DNA from: Victivallis vadensis
Lineage (GTDB): Bacteria; Verrucomicrobiota; Lentisphaeria; Victivallales; Victivallaceae
Direction of reading: 5' to 3'
Length of the DNA: 64,000 nucleotides
Assembly: GCF_003096415.1 (NCBI RefSeq)
Contig: NZ_QEKH01000023.1
Span: 26,531-90,530 of the forward strand
Of this stretch, positions 18,866-28,699 are shown piece by piece; position 1 is the stretch's first letter, and each line of letters starts with the position of its first letter. A program made the position numbers and the translations under genes. The notes below the pieces were generated by a model. That model was not told the DNA's origin. It saw only the letters and a list, made by a program, of their open reading frames with translations, and searched no databases.

Positions 18866-18916
18866 TTGACAATCGCGGGCAATTGATTCATAATATATCA
18901 TGTTAACATAATAACA
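18866..18916 (+). promoter_or_regulatory. sigma70-type promoter and inverted-repeat operator of the GntR operon
   Basis: TTGACA (18866-18871) and CATAAT (18889-18894) have a 17-bp spacer. Just downstream, TGTTA (18901-18905) and TAACA (18912-18916) form an inverted repeat over the likely transcription start. This suggests autorepression by the GntR protein encoded next. Confidence 0.75.
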
Positions 18917-18940
18917 TAACAACTCATGAAGGGCTCTTTC

Positions 18941-20038
18941 ATGCCGACCGTTGCCAAACCCGTCAAATACAGACAGATTTACGAGGAGCTGAGCCACCGC
19001 ATCCGCTGCGGCGCCCTGAAGCCCGGCGAGCAGCTGCCCTCCACGCAGGAACTGGCCGAATATTACAGCACGTCCATCCTGACTATCCGGCAGGCGATCA
19101 CCCACCTGACGCGGGATGGCTTCACCACCGCGATTCAAGGCAAGGGAACGTTTGTTTCGGCACATGAAAAGGCCAAGGCGGAAGTTCCGGCCATCCAGTT
19201 TTTCAGCGGCTCCTTCCACGGCGACCTCAGCCGCGATCCCTTTGTGGGGCCGCTGCTGCTCAACCTCTGTTCACAGGCGGCCCGTCAGGGGGCCAGCGTC
19301 AATGTGACCGTGCTGCCGCCGCATCAGACCCTGAGCGGGTACGTGCGCGAATACGGTGTCACCCCCGCCATGAGGAACGGGACGATTCTCAACCTTTCTT
19401 CGGAGCTGCTGCAGACCAACCGTGAAGCCGAGCTGGAACTGCTGCGCCGCGAACGGGTTCCGTATGTGGTGATCCCGCTGGACGACGCCGCGACGGACAT
19501 TCCGCAGGTACGTTCGGACGGGCGGAACGCCTGGGGGTTCGCCCTCCGCCGGCTGCTCGATTACGGACACCGCGACATCATGCTGCTGCCGGGACACAAC
19601 TCCTATGCCGACGTGCAGGAAGCCTGCCGCAGTCTCGATCTGCCGGTCACCCCGGAGCGGTTCCAACTGATCACCCCGTGGGAGGAGGAGTCGGGCCGGG
19701 CGGCCGCCTGGCGGCTGCTGCAGGGCGGGCCCGACTTCTCCGCCGTGCTGGTGGCGGGCGACCGCGCGACGATGGGAGCGATCCGGGCCATTCAGGAAAG
19801 CGGCCGGAGGATTCCCGACGACATCTCGCTCTTTTCCTACGACCGTTATGCCTGGATGGACGCCGCCTCCCCGATGAAGATCACCGGAATGCAGCAGGAT
19901 ATCGATGCGATGGCGCAGGCGCTGCTCCATTTGCTCGAGGAACAGCGCCTGAGCGGCAGCGAAGTTCCCCGCAGTATCTCAATCCCGATGCAGTTCGTCG
20001 CCGGCGAAAGCTGTATCCTCAAAGCGGAAAACCTTTAG
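18941..20038 (+). CDS. GntR-type regulator with LacI-like ligand-binding domain
   Basis: This is a 365-residue protein. The winged helix is at about residues 8-75 ([20 protein letters not shown], then [23 protein letters not shown]). It is followed by a periplasmic-binding-protein-like domain as in LacI/AraR regulators ([52 protein letters not shown]). The start at 18941 is chosen because AAGGG lies 8 bp upstream; an ATG at 18926 is the alternative. It is the first gene of an operon with a pseudopilin (34-bp gap) and a secreted hydrolase. It probably responds to a sugar derived from that enzyme and represses its own promoter. Confidence 0.88.
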   Translation: MPTVAKPVKYRQIYEELSHRIRCGALKPGEQLPSTQELAEYYSTSILTIRQAITHLTRDGFTTAIQGKGTFVSAHEKAKAEVPAIQFFSGSFHGDLSRDPFVGPLLLNLCSQAARQGASVNVTVLPPHQTLSGYVREYGVTPAMRNGTILNLSSELLQTNREAELELLRRERVPYVVIPLDDAATDIPQVRSDGRNAWGFALRRLLDYGHRDIMLLPGHNSYADVQEACRSLDLPVTPERFQLITPWEEESGRAAAWRLLQGGPDFSAVLVAGDRATMGAIRAIQESGRRIPDDISLFSYDRYAWMDAASPMKITGMQQDIDAMAQALLHLLEEQRLSGSEVPRSISIPMQFVAGESCILKAENL

Positions 20039-20072
20039 AATGAACCCAAATACATCGAAAGGAACCATCCCA

Positions 20073-20837
20073 ATGAAGACTTTCCGTCGTTACTCATTTA
20101 CATTGATTGAGTTGCTGGTTGTAATAGCCATCATCGCAATTCTCGCCGGAATGCTGTTGCCCGCGCTGAATAAGGCGCGCGACACCGCACAGGGAGCCAA
20201 ATGCCTCAGTTCCATCAAGCAGGTCTGGAATTTCGGGCTGCTCTACTCCAGCGACTACGACGACTGGTTCGTGCCGTGGGAGGTGCGCAGCACTGAAAAA
20301 AATGAAAACCTCCGCTGGCACCGCAATCCGGCTTTCCGTTCCTATGCCGGTCTGGCCAAGCGGGAGTGGGACGACGCACTCTACCCGCGTACTTTCGCCT
20401 GCCCGCTCGCCACAGTCGGCGAACAGAACGGTTTCATCGATCTTGCCTATGTGTACGGCATGGTTCACTTCGGCGGCGATCCGTGTTGGCCGGGAAATAC
20501 CAATTCCGCCTCCACCATGTTCAAGCTGACCAAAGTCAAGCGCCACGCCGAAAAAGTCTGCATGGCGGATGTCACCGCCTCCGCGCAGCTCAGCTTGTAC
20601 AACAATACTCCGGAACCCTTCTGGCAGAAGGGCAATGAAATGGGCCTAGAAAATCCCCCGGGAGAAAATGTAGCCTACCGCCACGGCAGTCAACAGAACG
20701 CCAATGTCGCCTTTTTCGACGGCCATGCTTCTCCCCGGCGACATTATACTCTGAATTGGAAAATGAATTCCACAACCAATCCGACTTGGACCATCTGGTT
20801 TCCCTATGCCCTCACGAACAACGATGTTATCTGGTAA
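20073..20837 (+). CDS. prepilin-type pseudopilin
   Basis: This is a 254-residue protein with start at 20073 (AAAGGAACC upstream). An 8-residue leader MKTFRRYS precedes [20 protein letters not shown]. The conserved Glu at +5 is present; position -1 is Ser. A C-terminal H...FFDG motif occurs with 11 rather than 9 residues between His and Asp. It lies between the GntR gene and the clan GH-A enzyme (19-bp gap), in the same transcript. It probably forms part of a surface pseudopilus or a monomeric anchored helper for the co-expressed enzyme. The function is inferred from the arrangement. Confidence 0.87.
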   Translation: MKTFRRYSFTLIELLVVIAIIAILAGMLLPALNKARDTAQGAKCLSSIKQVWNFGLLYSSDYDDWFVPWEVRSTEKNENLRWHRNPAFRSYAGLAKREWDDALYPRTFACPLATVGEQNGFIDLAYVYGMVHFGGDPCWPGNTNSASTMFKLTKVKRHAEKVCMADVTASAQLSLYNNTPEPFWQKGNEMGLENPPGENVAYRHGSQQNANVAFFDGHASPRRHYTLNWKMNSTTNPTWTIWFPYALTNNDVIW

Positions 20838-20856
20838 ATTCAGGAGCAATCATAGT

Positions 20857-23800
20857 ATGAACAAACTGTTGCAATACACGGCCGGCGCACTTGCCGGAAT
20901 CGCGTTCACCGCCTCGGCGGAAGTCGTTTTCCAGTGCGGTTTCCGGAATCCGGAGGATCTGAAATCATTCTCCGCCTGGCAGGTGGAGCCGGAAATCCGT
21001 CAGGACGGCGTCGTGCTCTCCGTTCCGCAGCGCGTCAATAACGCCAGTCTCACCCTGAAACTGAATCCGGCCGATATTGCCGGACAGCGATTGAACTTCA
21101 GCGTCGAAGCCCGCGGCACCGGCATCGCCCCGGCCCGCGAACCGTGGAATGGCGGCAAATTCCAGTCCAACATCGAAGCTCCCGGCCACCACTCATGGCC
21201 CAGTGCCAAGATCAAGCTCGGGAACTTCGACTGGGAAACGCTCGCTTTTTCCGCCGATATTCCCGCCGATGTGACCAACGCCCAACTTACACTTGGTTTT
21301 CAGGATTCCTATGGGAAGCTTGAATTCCGCAACTTGAAAATCGAGACGGCCGCCACATTGCTCGACCTGCGCCGCGCCGCCAATATGGGCTTCGCGGACC
21401 CGGTCGCCGGAGACGGCAAAGGCGGCTGGTCCGATCAGGGGCCGGACAACGACGCGCGCAATTTCAAATGGCGCTCCCCGGCCACTTTCGCCAACGTGCC
21501 GTTTGCGGTCATCGATCCCGCGAAGAACAATGGCCGCTCCGTCCTTACCATGCGTGCGGCGAATTTTCCCGCCGGACTGGAAGAAGCGGAAATCCCTGCC
21601 CCCGCCGGAACCGTCGGCAACCATCTTTATTTGCTGCACACCCTCTGCTACAACGTCCCCGGCGCCGTCGGGAGCGTGGAGGTGACCGGCAACTCCGGCA
21701 AACGCCAGACTTTCGAGGTTCAATCCGGCCGCGATATCGGCGACTGGTGGAACCCCAAGCCGCTGGCCAACGCTTTCCCGGGGGCACTCTGGCCGAACAA
21801 CTCCGGCGGCCGTGTGGGACTGTACGTGTCGCACTTCGAGCTTGATCCGGAGCTGAAAGGCGTGAAAAGCCTGCGTTTCCGCAGCGCAAACCGTTCCATG
21901 ATCTGGATCATCGCGGCGGCGACGGTCTCCGGGCACCGCTACGATCCCCCGTCCACCGAACGCGTCGTGACCCGCGCCGACGGCCGCTGGCAGGAGCTTG
22001 CCCGTCCCGCCACGCCGGGAATCGTGCCGGGATCGGCGCTCGACCGCTCCTTCCTGTCGCAGGAGAACGCTCCGCAGGACCGGATCATCGTCAATGCCGA
22101 CGGCCTGTTCGCCCGCGAAAGCGCCCCGGAGACGCCGGTCCGTTTCCTGACCGCCGCCGAGGCGCACGACACCATCTTCAAGGAGTGCGCCACGAAGGAG
22201 AAAACCCGCGAATACGTGCGCCAGTTGAAACTTCACGGCTACAATATGACCCGGCTGCACTACTTCGACGAGATGCTCATGCGCGATGCCAAGGAGCCGC
22301 TGCAGTTCAACGCCGAAGTGCTCGACCGGTTCGACTACTATGTCCACTGCCTGAAACAGGAGGGGATTTACCTCAATATGGATGTGATGTCCAGCCCGGT
22401 CGGCTACACGCCGGGTTATGCGTGGGCGCCTGACCCGCAGGGCCGCAGCTTCAACTTCGACCTCTACTTCGATGAAGGAGTGCGCCGCAACTGGGCGGAA
22501 GGGGCGAAAAAACTCTTCACCCATGTCAATCCCTACACCGGCAAAAGTCTGGTCGACGATCCGGTGCTGGCGGTGCTGACCTGTTACAATGAACAGGAGT
22601 TCGCGTTCTTCCGCAACTATCGCAACTGGCCGAAGATGGCCCCGGCATGGCGGAAGTTCCTGCAGAAAAAATACGGCACGGTCGAACAGCTTCGCGCCTC
22701 CTGGGGTGAAAAGCTGCCCGCAGGCGTGACCGGCTGGGATCAGGTGCCGCTGTTCAAGGCCGAGGAGATCCGCGACTCCGGCAACCGGGGAATCGACATC
22801 GCCCGCTTCCTGACCTCCCTCGAACAGAATCTCTACCGCTGGTATGCCGCCGAATTGAAAAAAATCGGCTACTCCGGGATTCTCGCCAACTACGACATGG
22901 GACAGGAGCAGCGTTACCATCTGGTCCGGCAGGAGATGCCGGCGGTCTTCATGCACTCCTATCACGCCCACCCGTCGGCGTTCATTTCGGAAGGCTCCGC
23001 CATGCCCCAGACCAGTTCAATCGCCAACGCGGGCGGCGTCATCCGCGGCCTCAACAGCATGCGCCAGTACCGCAAGCCTCTGCTGATCACCGAACATGGC
23101 CATGTATTCTGGAACAACTACCGCTACGAGCAGGCGTTCGTGACCGGGGCCTACGCCGCGTTCCAGAACGTCTCCGGGCTGACCTGCCATGCGAAGCCGG
23201 TCTCCGTCATTCCGGCCAAGCTCTACCAGATCCGGCCGTTTTCCCTGATGTTCGACCCGGTGATCGGCGCGTCGGAATTCCTGACCGCTTTCCTGCTGCG
23301 GCGCGGCGACGTCCGCCCGGCCGACGGCCGGGTGCGGATCACGCTCGACCCGGAAGAACTCTACCGGGCGCGGACCTTCAACGACGGCATGAATTCCGCC
23401 CACTCCCGGCTGACGCTGCTGACCGGCGTTGCCACCGAGGTGCTCAAGCCGGGCGCGCAGCCCCTGCCCCCCGAAACGGATGAAGTCGTGCTGAAAACCT
23501 CCGGCGGAACCGCGGTCGTCAACAATCTGGCCGGATTCTCGCAGGTCGTCGACCAGCCGGGCAATCCCTTCGACCTCAACACCTTCGTCGCGGAGCTGAA
23601 AAAGCAGAAACTGCTGCCGGAAAATAACCGCAGCAACCCCAACGACGAAGTCTTTGAAAGCTCCACCGGCGAACTTCTGATGGATTGCCGCCGCAACTAT
23701 ATGAGTGTAGACACGCCCCGGCTGCAGGGAATCTGCGCCGAAGCCGGCTCCAAAGCACAGCTCTCCGATCTCGGCGTCGATGAGCTGACCACCCGCGGCA

Positions 23801-24147
23801 ATCTCGCCGTGGTCAGCGTCGACGGCGACCGCCCGCTCCGGCAGGCGAAGCGGCTGGTGGCGGTCTACGCGACCAATGCCCTCAACTCCGGCATGGAATT
23901 CGATGAAAAGGAGCGGGTCACGCTGCGCAAGATCGGCCAGGAGCCGACGCTGGTGGAAACCGGGCGTTTCCGGCTCCGGCTCCGCCACGACCGCGCGGAC
24001 CGATTCAAATGTTTCGCGCTGGGCATCGACGGAACCCGCCGCGCCGAACTGCCGGTGACGGCCAAAGACGGTGAACTGATGCTCGATATCGACACCGCCA
24101 GGCTGCCCGGCGGCCCCGCCCTTTACTTTGAACTGGCGGAAAAATAA
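20857..24147 (+). CDS. secreted clan GH-A glycoside hydrolase with N-terminal accessory domains
   Basis: This 1096-residue protein starts at 20857 (AGGAG upstream). It has a signal peptide (residues 1-21, ending TASA), a beta-sandwich domain, then a second accessory domain (GGWSDQGPDND..., DPAKNN) also found at the C-terminus of the GH2 enzyme at 33411. The TIM barrel has an acid/base candidate in YNEQEF (near residue 579) and a nucleophile candidate in LLITEHGH (near 745), as in GH5/GH42-like enzymes, and the helix FLQKKYGTVEQLRASWG. A C-terminal beta-rich region follows. Family and substrate are not assigned; an endo- or exo-beta-glycosidase is likely. Confidence 0.75.
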   Translation: MNKLLQYTAGALAGIAFTASAEVVFQCGFRNPEDLKSFSAWQVEPEIRQDGVVLSVPQRVNNASLTLKLNPADIAGQRLNFSVEARGTGIAPAREPWNGGKFQSNIEAPGHHSWPSAKIKLGNFDWETLAFSADIPADVTNAQLTLGFQDSYGKLEFRNLKIETAATLLDLRRAANMGFADPVAGDGKGGWSDQGPDNDARNFKWRSPATFANVPFAVIDPAKNNGRSVLTMRAANFPAGLEEAEIPAPAGTVGNHLYLLHTLCYNVPGAVGSVEVTGNSGKRQTFEVQSGRDIGDWWNPKPLANAFPGALWPNNSGGRVGLYVSHFELDPELKGVKSLRFRSANRSMIWIIAAATVSGHRYDPPSTERVVTRADGRWQELARPATPGIVPGSALDRSFLSQENAPQDRIIVNADGLFARESAPETPVRFLTAAEAHDTIFKECATKEKTREYVRQLKLHGYNMTRLHYFDEMLMRDAKEPLQFNAEVLDRFDYYVHCLKQEGIYLNMDVMSSPVGYTPGYAWAPDPQGRSFNFDLYFDEGVRRNWAEGAKKLFTHVNPYTGKSLVDDPVLAVLTCYNEQEFAFFRNYRNWPKMAPAWRKFLQKKYGTVEQLRASWGEKLPAGVTGWDQVPLFKAEEIRDSGNRGIDIARFLTSLEQNLYRWYAAELKKIGYSGILANYDMGQEQRYHLVRQEMPAVFMHSYHAHPSAFISEGSAMPQTSSIANAGGVIRGLNSMRQYRKPLLITEHGHVFWNNYRYEQAFVTGAYAAFQNVSGLTCHAKPVSVIPAKLYQIRPFSLMFDPVIGASEFLTAFLLRRGDVRPADGRVRITLDPEELYRARTFNDGMNSAHSRLTLLTGVATEVLKPGAQPLPPETDEVVLKTSGGTAVVNNLAGFSQVVDQPGNPFDLNTFVAELKKQKLLPENNRSNPNDEVFESSTGELLMDCRRNYMSVDTPRLQGICAEAGSKAQLSDLGVDELTTRGNLAVVSVDGDRPLRQAKRLVAVYATNALNSGMEFDEKERVTLRKIGQEPTLVETGRFRLRLRHDRADRFKCFALGIDGTRRAELPVTAKDGELMLDIDTARLPGGPALYFELAEK

Positions 24148-24195
24148 GCAGTCAGAGACGATTTCAGGCCGCCGCCCGGTTCTCCGGCGGTTCCC

Positions 24196-25209
24196 CTACC
24201 GGAACCGGGCTTCGAGGAACAGCGATTTTGCGGAACGCTTTTCGCGGATGGCGGCGAGCAGCCGGCGGGCCGCCTCCCGGCCGCACTCCGACAGCGGGGC
24301 GGCGACGGTATGCCGATCCGGCGGCAGGCCGGCCAGCTTCAGCCCGTCGCAGCCGATCACCGGAATCGACAGCCGCCTTTCCTCCAGCCAGGCAAGCATT
24401 TCCGGCAGCTGATGGTCGTAAGCCGCAATCACCGCATCGGGAACCGAACGTTTCAGCAGCGCCGCAAGCGCCGGTGCGCCGAGACCGGAGAGCGGGCGCA
24501 CATCTTCGATCAGTTCAGGATCGACCTGCCGGTGGTGCTGGACGGCTTTCAAATACGCATGGAACTTGCCGAGCTGCGCCGGGGAGATGAAAGAACGGGT
24601 CTGCCCGATAAACGCGATTCTGCGGCAGCCGAGCTGCTCCAGATGGTCCACCGCCTGCCGGATTCCCCGGGTAAAGTCGAATGCGACCTGCGGAACCGCC
24701 GGGTCCTCCACCGGATCGCCCGCCGCCAGAAAGGGCACGCCGGAGCTTCGCACCGCCTCAAACAGGCGCGGTTCGGCGATACCGAGCACGATCTTCCCGG
24801 CGGAGGGGCACATCGTGAAACCGGCGAGCTTCAGCAGCCCGGTCGCCCGGTCGGCTTCAAGCATGTTCAGCACCGGCCGGAACGCCTCCCGGGAGAGTTC
24901 CCCCACGATGCCCGACCAGATTTCGCCCCAGAACGGATGGGTGAATATACTGGTGTATCCTTCAAAGATGATTTCGATCAGCTCCGCACCGTTCCGCTTC
25001 TCCTGAACCGGTAGCCGGGTGCCGCTGTGCCTTCGCCTTTCGAGCCGCCCTTCCGCGACGAGCCTTGCAATCGCCTTGCCCATCGTCTTGACGTTGACGC
25101 CGAATTCCGCCGCCAGCTCCGCTGTGGTCGGCAGCAGACTTGTGTAAATCCCTTCCTGAATCCGCCGCCGCAGTTCCGCCACGATGGCAGGCTGTTTATA
25201 CTCGATCAT
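24196..25209 (-). CDS. GntR-type regulator with LacI-like ligand-binding domain
   Basis: This is a 337-residue protein with start at 25209 (AAGGGATG upstream); the frame open to 25287 lies in the promoter region. The winged helix is residues 1-65 (IVAELRRRIQEGIYTSLLPT, then AELAAEFGVNVKTMGKAIARL). The ligand domain follows (VDHLEQLGCRRIAFIGQTRS, VPDAVIAAYDHQLPEML, IPVIGCDGLKLAGL). It is divergent from the dehydrogenase operon. TATAACCATA boxes lie in the shared intergenic region on both sides, consistent with repression of the operon and of itself. Confidence 0.88.
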   Translation of the reverse strand: MIEYKQPAIVAELRRRIQEGIYTSLLPTTAELAAEFGVNVKTMGKAIARLVAEGRLERRRHSGTRLPVQEKRNGAELIEIIFEGYTSIFTHPFWGEIWSGIVGELSREAFRPVLNMLEADRATGLLKLAGFTMCPSAGKIVLGIAEPRLFEAVRSSGVPFLAAGDPVEDPAVPQVAFDFTRGIRQAVDHLEQLGCRRIAFIGQTRSFISPAQLGKFHAYLKAVQHHRQVDPELIEDVRPLSGLGAPALAALLKRSVPDAVIAAYDHQLPEMLAWLEERRLSIPVIGCDGLKLAGLPPDRHTVAAPLSECGREAARRLLAAIREKRSAKSLFLEARFR

Positions 25210-25233
25210 GACATCCCTTTCCGGTTGTTTTAT

Positions 25234-25353
25234 TATAACCATACACCCGTAATTCCCGAAGTCAATATAAAACCATATTAAACGCATATTATTTCAATAT
25301 TTTTTATAAGAAACACTTGTTTCAAAATCCTATAACCATATATTATAACCATA
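25234..25353. promoter_or_regulatory. divergent promoter region with repeated TATAACCATA operators
   Basis: TATAACCATA occurs at 25234-25243, 25331-25340 and 25344-25353, with a variant TATAAAACCATA at 25266-25277. For the plus-strand operon, TTGTTT (25317-25322) and TATATT (25339-25344) form a promoter with a 16-bp spacer, and two of the boxes flank and overlap its -10. The arrangement fits a repressor site for the adjacent GntR protein. Confidence 0.65.
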
Positions 25354-25378
25354 CAGAAACCCAAGAAAGGAGCGGTTC

Positions 25379-26431
25379 ATGGCACATCACGCAAAGACAC
25401 CCGCAACGGTAATCGAGCGCCCCGGAGAAGCTTCATTCCGGGAGGTCACGCTGACCCCGAAGCGGGAAGACACCGTCGTCTGCAGGACGCTGATGAGTGC
25501 GATCAGCACCGGCACCGACATGAAAACCTACCACGGCATGCAGCACCCCGAACAGTGCTATTACCCGCTGGTTCCCGGCTATGAGAATATGGGAGTGGTC
25601 GTCGAGGAGGGCTCCTATGCGCCCGGCTTCAAAAAAGGCGACCGGGTGATGATCAACGAATGCCGCAAATATCTGGACTGCTGTGCGGCCTGGGGCGGCG
25701 GTACACTGCTGGTCCACAAGGACTCCGACAACGCCGGAGGCGCGGGCGATCCGCTCTGCCGGATACCGGACAATGTGACCGATGAGCAGGCGGTGCTGGC
25801 CTATTTGTTCTGCGTCTCACTCAAAGGAGTTCAGCGGCTCGGACTTACGGGTGATTTCAACGGCTCGGTGCTGGTATTCGGCGCGGGCATGAACGGAATC
25901 GGCGCGGCCCAGATCATCCGGCTCCAATCCCCGAACGCCACGGTCGTCATCGCGGAGCCGCACCCGTATCGCCGGGAGATCGCCCGCCGCTATGCGGATT
26001 ATGTGATCACTCCCGACGACGCCGGGCTTAAACAGCTTGAGGAGATCACCGGCGGCAGGAAGGCCGACAAAATCATCGAATGCTCCGGCAACCCGGCCGT
26101 TCCCGGGATGCTGTACCGGTTCATCAAGGACGGCGGCTGGAAGGATGACGACGAGCCGGGGCACATCCACCTGAACGGCGACTATCCGGAAAAGCTGCTC
26201 TTCGACCACTATCACCGCTGGTTTGTGAAAAACGTCAATCTGTCGATGACCTGCGCGATGAAGTGGAGCGGCAAAAGCCAAGTCCTGCAATGGATCAGCG
26301 AAGGCAAGCTCGACACCTCGCACCTGCCCTGTGAAATCTGGCCCGCCGGAAAAGCCAGGGAAGCGTTCGCCTATCAGTCCCGGAAAGGGATGGAGTGCTT
26401 CAAGATTCTTTTCGACTGGAGGGAACTGTAA
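25379..26431 (+). CDS. medium-chain dehydrogenase/reductase (sugar or polyol dehydrogenase-like)
   Basis: This is a 350-residue protein. The N-terminal GroES-like domain includes SAISTGTDMKTYHG and VPGYENMGVVVEEG. The Rossmann motif is VLVFGAGMNGIGAAQ near residues 162-176. The C-terminal part carries HYHRWFVKNVNLSMTC. The family oxidises alcohols or sugars with NAD(P). The usual structural-zinc Cys cluster is not evident. AAGGAG precedes the ATG. It is the first gene of an operon with an epimerase-like TIM barrel (overlapping TAATG) and a GH57-like protein, suggesting an oxidise-then-process route for an unusual sugar. Confidence 0.82.
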   Translation: MAHHAKTPATVIERPGEASFREVTLTPKREDTVVCRTLMSAISTGTDMKTYHGMQHPEQCYYPLVPGYENMGVVVEEGSYAPGFKKGDRVMINECRKYLDCCAAWGGGTLLVHKDSDNAGGAGDPLCRIPDNVTDEQAVLAYLFCVSLKGVQRLGLTGDFNGSVLVFGAGMNGIGAAQIIRLQSPNATVVIAEPHPYRREIARRYADYVITPDDAGLKQLEEITGGRKADKIIECSGNPAVPGMLYRFIKDGGWKDDDEPGHIHLNGDYPEKLLFDHYHRWFVKNVNLSMTCAMKWSGKSQVLQWISEGKLDTSHLPCEIWPAGKAREAFAYQSRKGMECFKILFDWREL

Positions 26432-27240
26432 TGCAGTACGGTCTCGCCGCCTGGGGGCTTCGCGAGGAGCCTCTTGAATCCCAGCTCGCCATCACATCCG
26501 GGTTCGGCCTCGACCTGCTGGAATTCTCCATCGCCAACTACGACAGGGATGTTCTCCGCCCCGGCGCGACCGACGGCGAAATCGAACGGGTCAAGACGCT
26601 GTTCAGACAACATGGCGTCCGCCTCGAATGCGGCTGCACCGGCAACGATTTCACCGGCGACGATGTGGAAGAACAGGTTGGAAAGGTTATCGGAGTTGTC
26701 GATATCGCCGCCCGGCTCGGAATCCGTTACCTGCGCATCTTCGCCGGATTCAGTTCCGACAGCGTCATGTACGGCGAGCGTCTGGACCGGATGCTCGCCG
26801 CACTGAAAACGGTCAACGCCCACGCCGCCGCGAAAAACGTCGTTCTCTGTGTGGAAACACATGGCGGCGTGACGGCTTCTCCCGGCGGCGCGCAGGTCCA
26901 TTTCAACAGCGTCAGCACCCGTGTCGACCGCTGGCGCGAACTACTGGAAACCGGTGTCGCCGTCACCTACGACCCGGCGAATCTGGCGGCGGCGGGCCAG
27001 GGAGAGCCGGCCGCATTTTTCCGGCGCTTCCGGGAACATATTCCGTACATCCACCTGAAGGATTTCCGGGATGTACCCGGCGGCGTGCTGCCCGCGGCCT
27101 GCGGCGAGGGACGGCTGGACTGGCCGGAACTGATGGCCGCACTGAAGGAGTTTGACGGCCCGGCGATGATCGAATACGAGCTGACCGGCGACGTCCGGGA
27201 CGGCATGCGCCGAAGCCTCGATTTCCTGAAACGTTTTTAA
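26431..27240 (+). CDS. sugar phosphate isomerase/epimerase family TIM-barrel protein
   Basis: This 269-residue protein starts at the ATG that overlaps the previous stop (TAATG), indicating translational coupling. It fits the xylose isomerase-like (AP endonuclease 2-type) barrel, with metal-ligand candidates in order: Glu in VCVETHGG, Asp in TYDPANLAAAG, His in YIHLKDFRD and Glu in MIEYELTG. Members interconvert ketoses, act on 3-keto sugars or on inosose. With the dehydrogenase upstream, a 3-keto-sugar or inositol-like step is plausible but not proven. Confidence 0.85.
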   Translation: MQYGLAAWGLREEPLESQLAITSGFGLDLLEFSIANYDRDVLRPGATDGEIERVKTLFRQHGVRLECGCTGNDFTGDDVEEQVGKVIGVVDIAARLGIRYLRIFAGFSSDSVMYGERLDRMLAALKTVNAHAAAKNVVLCVETHGGVTASPGGAQVHFNSVSTRVDRWRELLETGVAVTYDPANLAAAGQGEPAAFFRRFREHIPYIHLKDFRDVPGGVLPAACGEGRLDWPELMAALKEFDGPAMIEYELTGDVRDGMRRSLDFLKRF

Positions 27241-27261
27241 CTGCATATAAAGGAATTTACG

Positions 27262-28638
27262 ATGTCTCAAAAGATTATTTTCATGCCCCATGCCAACATC
27301 CAGTATTCGCAGCTTGACCCGGCGCGCCGCGCCTGGGTATGCGAACACTGCTACCGGCCGCTTTTCGAACTGGTCCGAGACGGAGAATACCGCATTGCCT
27401 TCGAGGCTTCCGGCCGCACCCTTGAAGTGATGGCCGGGGAAACTCCGGAAGTGCTGGCGCTGCTGAAAGAACTGATCGCCGACGGCAGGATCGAGCCGGT
27501 CGGCTCCCCGTTCATCCATGTGATGCTCGCCAATATCCCGCCCGAGGTTGCACTGCATTCACTGAAGCGCGGACTCGACGCCTGGGAAGCCTATACCGGC
27601 GTGCGTCCCGAAACCGGCTGGAACCCGGAATGCGGCTGGGCCGGCAGCCTGCCGGAGCTTTACAAGGAGGCCGGTTTCAACAATCTGGTCATGGATGCCG
27701 ACAGCTTCTTCCTCTCTTTCCCGGAAATCCGCGAAGCGACCGGCCTTGCTTACGATGTCCAGGGACACAGCAACAAAAACCATCTTTTCAAAATCGAGGA
27801 GTATATCAGGAACAGGCCGGAATACCTCCGGTTTCTGACCAATCCGTCGGTCGCTCCGAACGGATTGAACATGATCTTCCGAAGCGACTGCATGGCCAAC
27901 CCGATGCTGTGGTATCTGATGGGAGCCACCGAGGGATGCCGCGAAACTCCGGTCGGGCTGGATGAAATCCAGTCGATGCTTGAAACATGGCGCGGGCGGA
28001 TCGGCCATTCCGGCAGTTTCATCATGCCTTATGCGGAAGATGCCGAATATATCGGCTCCTCCGCCTACTTCTACGTCAAGCAGTTCAATCAGGCGCGCTT
28101 TTTCGAACCGGAACCGGGTTCAGTCACGCGGTTCAGGCAGCTGCTCGACCTCGCCCGCAATACCGGTTACGAGCTCTCCACACCCTCCGATGTGATCGCC
28201 TCCGCCGCGACTCCGATCGTCAACGACCGGGTCGACTGCATCGAAAACGGTGCGGCATGGCACGGCGGCACCAGCAAGGCATGGGCGAACACCAGTTATT
28301 CCCGCATTCTCGACCCGGTCTGCCGTTCACTCTACGACGGCGTCGTCGCACTGCGGCAGATGCTCGGCAATGTCCCGGAACTGGAAGAGGCGATGAATGC
28401 AATCGAATCCAGCTATGTTTCGGATTCGCGCTGGCCTCCGCTGCCGACCTCGCCGGGCAGGTTCAACGTTCAGGAGACCATTGATGATCTCTACGCCGCG
28501 AACGACCTGCTCGGCAAGGCGATGGCAAACGGCGGCATAGCCGAAAAGCGCGCCGTTTATTCCGCGCCATTGATGAAAACCCAGATCGCCGCCATCGAAA
28601 CGCTCCTGATGAAGCAGGATTACTTCGGCGAAAAATAA
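27262..28638 (+). CDS. GH57/GH38-like glycoside hydrolase or deacetylase barrel protein
   Basis: This 458-residue protein has no signal peptide. The N-terminal beta/alpha barrel begins IIFMPHANIQYSQL (His near residue 10), includes GSPFIHVMLANIPPE and the GWNPECGWAGSLPEL block (about 117-131) that matches the GxxPE region of GH57 enzymes, then MDADSFFLSF. A helical C-terminal part follows. GH57 includes amylases, branching enzymes and alpha-galactosidases, so specificity is open. AAGGAA precedes the ATG, 21 bp after the epimerase-like gene, so it belongs to the same operon. Confidence 0.68.
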   Translation: MSQKIIFMPHANIQYSQLDPARRAWVCEHCYRPLFELVRDGEYRIAFEASGRTLEVMAGETPEVLALLKELIADGRIEPVGSPFIHVMLANIPPEVALHSLKRGLDAWEAYTGVRPETGWNPECGWAGSLPELYKEAGFNNLVMDADSFFLSFPEIREATGLAYDVQGHSNKNHLFKIEEYIRNRPEYLRFLTNPSVAPNGLNMIFRSDCMANPMLWYLMGATEGCRETPVGLDEIQSMLETWRGRIGHSGSFIMPYAEDAEYIGSSAYFYVKQFNQARFFEPEPGSVTRFRQLLDLARNTGYELSTPSDVIASAATPIVNDRVDCIENGAAWHGGTSKAWANTSYSRILDPVCRSLYDGVVALRQMLGNVPELEEAMNAIESSYVSDSRWPPLPTSPGRFNVQETIDDLYAANDLLGKAMANGGIAEKRAVYSAPLMKTQIAAIETLLMKQDYFGEK

Positions 28639-28699
28639 GAATCCCTGATTCAACGTCAGGCGAGAAGTTCAGGAAAAAGCTGTTGCTTTGAGGACTGGT

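Noticed and set aside
21193..22971. 592-residue open frame on the minus strand
   Set aside because: Antisense to the clan GH-A enzyme, no motif.
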